A DNA stretch of 64,000 bases from Sneathiella chungangensis (GTDB lineage: Bacteria > Pseudomonadota > Alphaproteobacteria > Sneathiellales > Sneathiellaceae), in the NCBI RefSeq assembly GCF_009882935.1, contig NZ_WTVA01000001.1, forward strand, positions 372,001-436,000, written 5' to 3'. How positions within the stretch are numbered: position 1 is the first letter of the stretch; each line of letters begins with the position of its first letter. The notes beneath the pieces were generated by a model that saw nothing but the letters and a program-made list of their open reading frames with translations, did no database searches and was not told the origin of the DNA. Position numbers and translations under genes: made by a program. This document shows positions 60,326-64,000 of the stretch, piece after piece.

Positions 60326-60877
60326 ATGTCGCAGGTAATAGCAAAGCTCCTCGAGGATCACCGGCGCATGACGGTGCTTCTGGAGGTACTGGAGCGGGAA
60401 GTCAAACGGTTTTCCGAGGGTGTTTCCCTCAACTTTTTTCTGGTGGAAGCACTGCTCGATTACATGATGAATTTTCCCCAGAAATGCCACCATCCGATTG
60501 AAAATCTTATGCTGAGAAGCCTGAGCGCCCGGGATGAAGCTCGCGGTGCCGCCGCCGCTGAAATTTTCAGGGATCACGACGTCATCACCCATCTCGGGAT
60601 GCATTTTTCGGACGTATTTCAGCAGATCAAACTGCAAGAACAGGTACCGCGGGAGCTCCTTGTGGACGCGGTTCAGGACTACAGGGAATTTCTTCTTAGG
60701 CATATGGAGGCGGAAGAGACGATCTTTTTCCCGGCGGCGGAAGAGGTTCTTTATCCCTCGGACTGGGATGTCATCGAAACGCGGCTGGCAGACAAGGGCG
60801 ATCCCGTGTTCGGGCGCGAAGCCGACCGCCAATACCGCGCACTCCACAAGGTGATTGTCGAATGGGGCGAGAGATAG
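60326..60877 (+). CDS. Hemerythrin-domain protein
   Basis: A 183-aa four-helix protein. Ligand-type residues fall in LLEDHRRMTVLLEVLE (His about residue 11), FPQKCHHPIENLML (His about 54-55 and Glu 58), FRDHDVITHLGMHF and FLLRHMEAEETIFFP (His about 129, Glu about 133). This HxxxE pattern is that of hemerythrin HHE proteins, which bind a di-iron centre and react with O2 or NO. GGGAGG 4 nt before ATG 60326 fixes the start; longer frames run into the promoter. An FNR box lies upstream. Confidence 0.9.
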   Translation: MSQVIAKLLEDHRRMTVLLEVLEREVKRFSEGVSLNFFLVEALLDYMMNFPQKCHHPIENLMLRSLSARDEARGAAAAEIFRDHDVITHLGMHFSDVFQQIKLQEQVPRELLVDAVQDYREFLLRHMEAEETIFFPAAEEVLYPSDWDVIETRLADKGDPVFGREADRQYRALHKVIVEWGER

Positions 60878-60900
60878 TCGTCGCCCCTATGGCCGCTGCA

Positions 60901-62916
60901 TCAGCGTAATCGCCAGGCCTGCGTTCGCTTGAGAATGCCTTTCGACGCGGCGAGATGGAGGATGCGCGCCGCCGCATTGGTGTAAAATATCATCATCCCC
61001 ATGGCGGCGGCCGGCGCGATGTCGCCCGCATCGTCCATGTTCAGCACCGCGATCGAGGCGAGCGCCGTGTCGGTTGAGTAGAGAAAGACGACCGCCGAAA
61101 CGGTTGTCATGGCATTCACGAAGAGATAAATCCCGATATCGAGAATGGCCGGCATACAGACCGGAACGGTTACCCGCGCGAACAGCTTGTAGAAGGGCTG
61201 CTTGAGTGAGGCGGCCACAGATTCAAACTCACCATCCATCTGCTTCAGCGCCGTCACCGCCGTCAAATGCGACACGGTGTAAAAATGGGTGATCGTCACG
61301 ATCACCAGGATCGCCATGGTGCCATAGAGGAAATTCAGCGGATTATCGGGGTCGTTGAAGAAAAAGATATAGGCCAGCCCCAGCACCATGCCTGGAATGG
61401 CCATCGGCAGCATCGCCAGCAACTGGAAGATATTGCGGCCGCTTTTAAACCCGCGCGTCTTGTCCACCATATAGGCGCCGGTGAACACGACAATCGTGCC
61501 GAAGATCGCCGTCAGGATAGCGAGCTTGATGGAATTGCCATAGGCCTCCCAGCCGCCGCCGTCCATCACGTCAAAATTGTAATTCTTGAGACTGAGCGAC
61601 AGGTCATAGGGCCAGAATTTGATCAGCGCGGCAAACTGGCAAACACCGAGAATCCCGATAATGAAGACAGCGACCAACGTGCAATAGAGGAAGCAGAGAC
61701 GATCGAAGGACTTGTGCGGTTTGGGTTCGAAGACGACAGATCGCGCCGAGAGAAGCGCTACCTGCTTTTTCTGCACCTGACGGTCGACGGCAAAGGCGAT
61801 GAAGGCCGGCATCAGCAGGACGACGGAAACAACCGCGCCCATTTCAAAATTCTGCTGGCCGATCACCTGCTTATAGATATCGACGGCCAGCATGTTGTAT
61901 TGACCGCCGATGACCTTCGGCAGGCCGAAATCGGTGATCACCAGATTGAATACGACAAAGGCCGCCGAGATCAGGCCATAACGCGCGCCGGGAATGGTTA
62001 CCGTCCAGAATGTCTTCCACCGGCTTGCGCGCAGGGCGATCGCCGCCTCGTATAGACGGGCGTCGGAGATTGCCAGCGCCGTCGTAATGATGATCAGGGC
62101 ATGCGGAAAAGTGAAAAATACCGACCCTATAAGAATGCCATATGGGCCATAGATGGACTCCCCCATCATCATCCCTTTCAGCATTCCCTGATTGCCGAAG
62201 AGATAGACCAGCGCGATCCCGGGCAGCAGTGAGGGCACCAGAATGGGGGCCATCGCGATTAGCCGGAAAACGCCCTTGAAGCGCATGCAGCTGCGGCTAA
62301 GGGCATAGGCGAAGGCGAAGGCGAGGCTCACCGTGACAATGGTGCTGACGATCGAGATGAAAAGCGAATTTTCGATCGAACGGAACAGCGACGGGGTGGA
62401 GAAATAGGTCGTGAAGTTACTGAACCCGAAAGATTGCGCCGGGCGCAACACGACCCGGCGGAAGGTGTTCGAATCCATCTCCTTCCATTCGGTGCCGGTA
62501 ATCCGCTCCGATCCGATCAGATAAGCCGTATCCGCCGTCGTTCCGCGAATTTTATACCGGACCGGGCTTCGGAAACTGAAATCAGGAAAAAGCGGCGTGA
62601 GCTCAAGCCGGCTGTCACTGCTGGCGGCCATGCTGTCGGCACCGATTGCGCCGGTCTCATCGTTGAGCGTCGCCGCAGAAAGGATCGTTCCGTCGAAATT
62701 GCCCTCCTGATCGCTGACCTGCAGCTCGATCTGCGACAGATCAAAGCGGAAGGTCGAAAAGGCCTTCGACAGCATCGCGTAGAGCGGCAGGGCCAGAGTG
62801 ATAATGAGATAGAGCGCGATCATGAGGATAAATCCGCGCATCAGCAAATCATCTCGCCCGAGTTTCAGCGAAAGCGGCCGTCCCTTGGGCAGCCTATCCG
62901 ATGTTGTAACGCTCAT
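60901..62916 (-). CDS. ABC transporter permease, two-domain (iron/2-aminoethylphosphonate type)
   Basis: A 671-aa permease with two BPD_transp_1 halves (about residues 170-360 and 455-650), so both channel domains are on one chain. Each half has an EAA loop (EAAIALRASRWKTFWTVTIPG; ESVAASLKQPFYKLFARVTVP). An unusual hydrophilic insert of about 110 residues follows the first helix. The layout matches FbpB/SfuB and PhnU2-like permeases for ferric iron or 2-aminoethylphosphonate. It overlaps the ATPase gene by 4 bp. Confidence 0.88.
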   Translation of the reverse strand: MSVTTSDRLPKGRPLSLKLGRDDLLMRGFILMIALYLIITLALPLYAMLSKAFSTFRFDLSQIELQVSDQEGNFDGTILSAATLNDETGAIGADSMAASSDSRLELTPLFPDFSFRSPVRYKIRGTTADTAYLIGSERITGTEWKEMDSNTFRRVVLRPAQSFGFSNFTTYFSTPSLFRSIENSLFISIVSTIVTVSLAFAFAYALSRSCMRFKGVFRLIAMAPILVPSLLPGIALVYLFGNQGMLKGMMMGESIYGPYGILIGSVFFTFPHALIIITTALAISDARLYEAAIALRASRWKTFWTVTIPGARYGLISAAFVVFNLVITDFGLPKVIGGQYNMLAVDIYKQVIGQQNFEMGAVVSVVLLMPAFIAFAVDRQVQKKQVALLSARSVVFEPKPHKSFDRLCFLYCTLVAVFIIGILGVCQFAALIKFWPYDLSLSLKNYNFDVMDGGGWEAYGNSIKLAILTAIFGTIVVFTGAYMVDKTRGFKSGRNIFQLLAMLPMAIPGMVLGLAYIFFFNDPDNPLNFLYGTMAILVIVTITHFYTVSHLTAVTALKQMDGEFESVAASLKQPFYKLFARVTVPVCMPAILDIGIYLFVNAMTTVSAVVFLYSTDTALASIAVLNMDDAGDIAPAAAMGMMIFYTNAAARILHLAASKGILKRTQAWRLR

Positions 62917-64000
62917 TCCTTGTCGTCCACGGCTGCGAACACCTTCAGCCGCCTACTTGGAATTTCGATGACAATGTCCCGGTCCGCCGACAGATCGAGC
63001 CGCCGGACGGCATTGATCGAGAAATCGGCGATAAGCTCCGTATCGCCGAGGGCGGCCCCCTGTAGCCTTGTCCGCCAGAAGGATCCGAGAAACTCCATTT
63101 CCTTGATCTGGCAGGAAAAGGCGTTGTCCGGCTCGGCGATGGGTTCCTCCGCGACGGATCCATGGGGAATGATATCCTCCGGACGGACGGCGGCAATGAC
63201 CGCCGCGCCCGTCGCAAAATCATGGTTGGCGGATTTGAACTCCCGGTTACCGATGGTCACCTGTCCCGGCCCCTCCGACGTTGCTTCAAGCTTGTTCATC
63301 TCGCCGATGAAGTCCGCGACGAAGAGCGTTGTCGGCTCCCGGTAGATATCCGTCGGCGTTCCGATCTGTTCGATCACACCATGGTTCATCACGACAATCC
63401 GGTCCGCCATCGACAGCGCTTCTTCCTGGTCATGGGTGACCATGATCGTCGTAATGCCGAGCTTGCGTTGCAACGCCTTCACCTCATGTCGAAGATGTAC
63501 CCGCACTTTCGCGTCGAGCGCCGAGAGCGGCTCATCCAGCAGCAGAAGACCCGGCGACATGGCAATGGCGCGGGCGAGCGCGATGCGCTGCTGTTGCCCG
63601 CCGGAGAGCTGCGCGGGATATTTCTTTCCCTGCTCGGGAAGGCCGACGAGATCGAGAAGTTCGGCAACACGGGCCTTGATGGCCGGCCTCGCCATTCCCG
63701 AATTTTCGAGCCCGAAGGCGACATTCTTCTCAATTGTCAGGTTAGGAAAAAGGGCGTAGGACTGGAAAACAATACCAAAATCGCGTTCCGCCGGCGGAAG
63801 GTTGGAGATATCCTTTCCGGCCTGCTCCACGCTTCCCCGGCTTTGCAGGTCCAGCCCGGCAATCGCACGGAGCAACGTCGTCTTGCCGCAGCCGGAGGGC
63901 CCGAGAAAGCAGACGAACTCCCCTTCTGATATGCTGAGGGAAATGTCCTTGAGCGCGATAAATTCGCCAAAGGCTTTCCAGAGGTGATCGATCCGAAGAT
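62913..64000 (-). CDS. ABC transporter ATP-binding protein, 5' end beyond window
   Basis: About 362 residues are visible. The N-terminal part reads IDHLWKAFGEFIALKDISLS, then Walker A FLGPSGCGKTTLLRAIAG; further on are the Q-loop VFQSYALFPNLT, signature LSGGQQQRIALARAI, Walker B LLLLDEPLSALD, His-loop MVTHDQEEALSMADR and a C-terminal TOBE domain with VRPEDIIPHG. It matches the FbpC/PotA/PhnT group and drives the adjacent permease. The binding-protein gene is probably further upstream, outside the window. The start codon is not visible. Confidence 0.9.
   Translation of the reverse strand, partial: LRIDHLWKAFGEFIALKDISLSISEGEFVCFLGPSGCGKTTLLRAIAGLDLQSRGSVEQAGKDISNLPPAERDFGIVFQSYALFPNLTIEKNVAFGLENSGMARPAIKARVAELLDLVGLPEQGKKYPAQLSGGQQQRIALARAIAMSPGLLLLDEPLSALDAKVRVHLRHEVKALQRKLGITTIMVTHDQEEALSMADRIVVMNHGVIEQIGTPTDIYREPTTLFVADFIGEMNKLEATSEGPGQVTIGNREFKSANHDFATGAAVIAAVRPEDIIPHGSVAEEPIAEPDNAFSCQIKEMEFLGSFWRTRLQGAALGDTELIADFSINAVRRLDLSADRDIVIEIPSRRLKVFAAVDDKE

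Noticed and set aside
1-64000. CRISPR arrays, insertion sequences, rRNA or prophage
   Set aside because: No regular spaced repeats, transposase, terminase, integrase or rRNA signatures were seen on either strand.

Overview
This window comes from a GC-rich alphaproteobacterial chromosome. Evidence includes CckA and TTAA-N7-TTAA (CtrA-type) sites, a coxSLM-DE molybdenum hydroxylase cluster, an NDUFS4-like complex I accessory protein, a DUF1289 protein and an alphaproteobacterial layout of flagellar export genes. I cannot name the genus from sequence alone; Sneathiella-like or Rhodospirillales-like marine bacteria would fit. I see no phage, insertion sequence, CRISPR array or rRNA.

Layout. 1-7.0 kb: the end of a TRAP transporter (dctP partial, dctQ, dctM), a fused HyuA-HyuB/5-oxoprolinase, a 66-aa protein and a crotonase. 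7.0-8.7 kb: an Lrp/AsnC regulator divergent from alanine dehydrogenase. 8.7-11.0 kb: tRNA-Arg, an NDUFS4-like protein, a PA14 protein, tRNA-Pro, a thioesterase and a DUF192 protein. 11.1-13.7 kb: a TPP riboswitch followed by a ThiZXY pyrimidine-precursor transporter. 13.8-14.5 kb: a two-domain cold-shock protein with a structured leader. 14.6-22.2 kb: a nine-gene Mrp-type cation/proton antiporter operon with three NuoL/M/N-like subunits. 22.2-33.6 kb: a Panacea-like orphan, a PAS protein, then a form II CO-dehydrogenase-like cluster with its maturation genes. 33.7-39.3 kb: a cell-wall hydrolase and a PadR-controlled RND pump. 39.4-46.0 kb (minus): pssA, psd, an Atm1-like ABC exporter, a LysM protein, two c-type cytochromes and a small exported protein. 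46.0-49.1 kb: a LOG protein, icd and recA. 49.3-59.4 kb: cckA and flagellar basal-body/export genes in two divergent blocks (flgB-flgC-fliE-fliQ-fliR-flhB-cckA on minus; FlhB-C-like, unknown, fliO, fliP, EndoU nuclease, small protein, second FlgC-like on plus). 59.4-64 kb: a phosphopantetheinyl transferase, a hemerythrin behind an FNR-type box, and an iron/phosphonate-type ABC importer cut by the window end.

The most unusual observations are these. (1) Two genes (the Lrp/AsnC regulator and the DUF4040-MnhB Mrp subunit) have an ATA codon exactly where homology and the Shine-Dalgarno place the initiator, with no usable ATG/GTG/TTG. (2) A membrane-anchored EndoU-type nuclease with its key residues intact sits with a small acidic partner inside the flagellar export locus. 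(3) Three perfect and one near-perfect CtrA-type palindromes occur in the same window as cckA. (4) The cold-shock gene leader can form two mutually exclusive hairpins. (5) A strong intrinsic terminator separates the CODH structural genes from their maturation genes.
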